A DNA stretch of 64,000 nt, taken from assembly GCF_042477335.2 (NCBI RefSeq), contig NC_091247.1, positions 7,028,501 through 7,092,500 of the forward strand. Direction: 5' to 3'. Both the position numbers and the translations under genes were made by a program. The first letter of the stretch is position 1, and each line of letters begins with the position of its first letter. The DNA comes from Ovis canadensis (lineage: Eukaryota; Chordata; Mammalia; Artiodactyla; Bovidae). Under the pieces are notes generated by a model. That model saw only the letters and a list, made by a program, of their open reading frames with translations. It was not told where the DNA came from and did not search any database. Of this stretch, positions 63,954-64,000 are shown one piece after another.

Positions 63954-64000
63954 ATGACAATGCCATCTGCTATTGAACGGTTCTGTCGCATCCGGCACCA

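Noticed and set aside
1-64000. Identification of the host gene or chromosome
   Set aside because: No exon could be matched, and guesses from CpG islands and enhancer-like motifs would not be supportable.

Overview
This window reads as nuclear DNA of a ruminant, most likely a bovid (cattle, buffalo, sheep or goat; the sequence alone does not separate them). The evidence is the interspersed repeats. There are many copies of Bov-tA/Bov-A SINEs, which share the 'cagtccatggggtcgc' core. There are several pieces of the BovB (RTE-class) LINE, Cetartiodactyl CHR-type tRNA SINEs, ruminant L1 3' ends, and an older layer of MIR, L2, MER5 and MLT1. There is no bacterial or viral gene organisation.

I found no protein-coding exon that I can support. 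The long open frames are explained by other things: BovB reverse-transcriptase remains (about 1.5, 19.4-20.1 and 25.2-26.2 kb), stop-poor GC-rich islands (5.1-5.7, 10.6-11.5 and 27.6-28.6 kb), and a CA/TG array with almost no stop codons (44.5-46.2 kb). The window is therefore best read as intergenic or intronic sequence from a GC-rich, gene-regulatory neighbourhood.

Layout. 0-5 kb: repeats and single-copy DNA with a triple 21-bp GC-box repeat. 5.08-5.76 kb: CpG island with an AT-rich homeobox-like block. 6-10.6 kb: MIR/L2-rich. 10.6-11.5 kb: second CpG island ending in a 19-bp-spaced ATCAATTATT pair. 11.9-27.8 kb: dense ruminant SINEs, BovB and L1. 28.5-28.9 kb: GC-rich element with a perfect RFX-type X-box palindrome beside a 230-bp polypurine tract. 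30.5-44 kb: SINE-rich, with tetranucleotide arrays and two opposite MLT1 LTRs carrying nested insertions. 44.3-46.2 kb: 1.75-kb variant CA array with almost no G on the + strand. 47-64 kb: fewer young repeats and several AT-rich, homeodomain-site-rich stretches (48.9, 54.6, 57.4 and 61.5 kb) that look like conserved non-coding elements.

Functionally the window offers candidate cis-regulatory DNA (CpG islands, X-box, homeodomain/POU/MEF2-type sites) embedded in transposon layers. Their relative ages can be read from nested insertions and target-site duplications. I did not find a new biological system. The strongest leads are the CA array, the X-box/polypurine element, the spaced homeodomain repeat and the putative conserved blocks. 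Repeat names are from recognition of consensus sequences, not from a database run.
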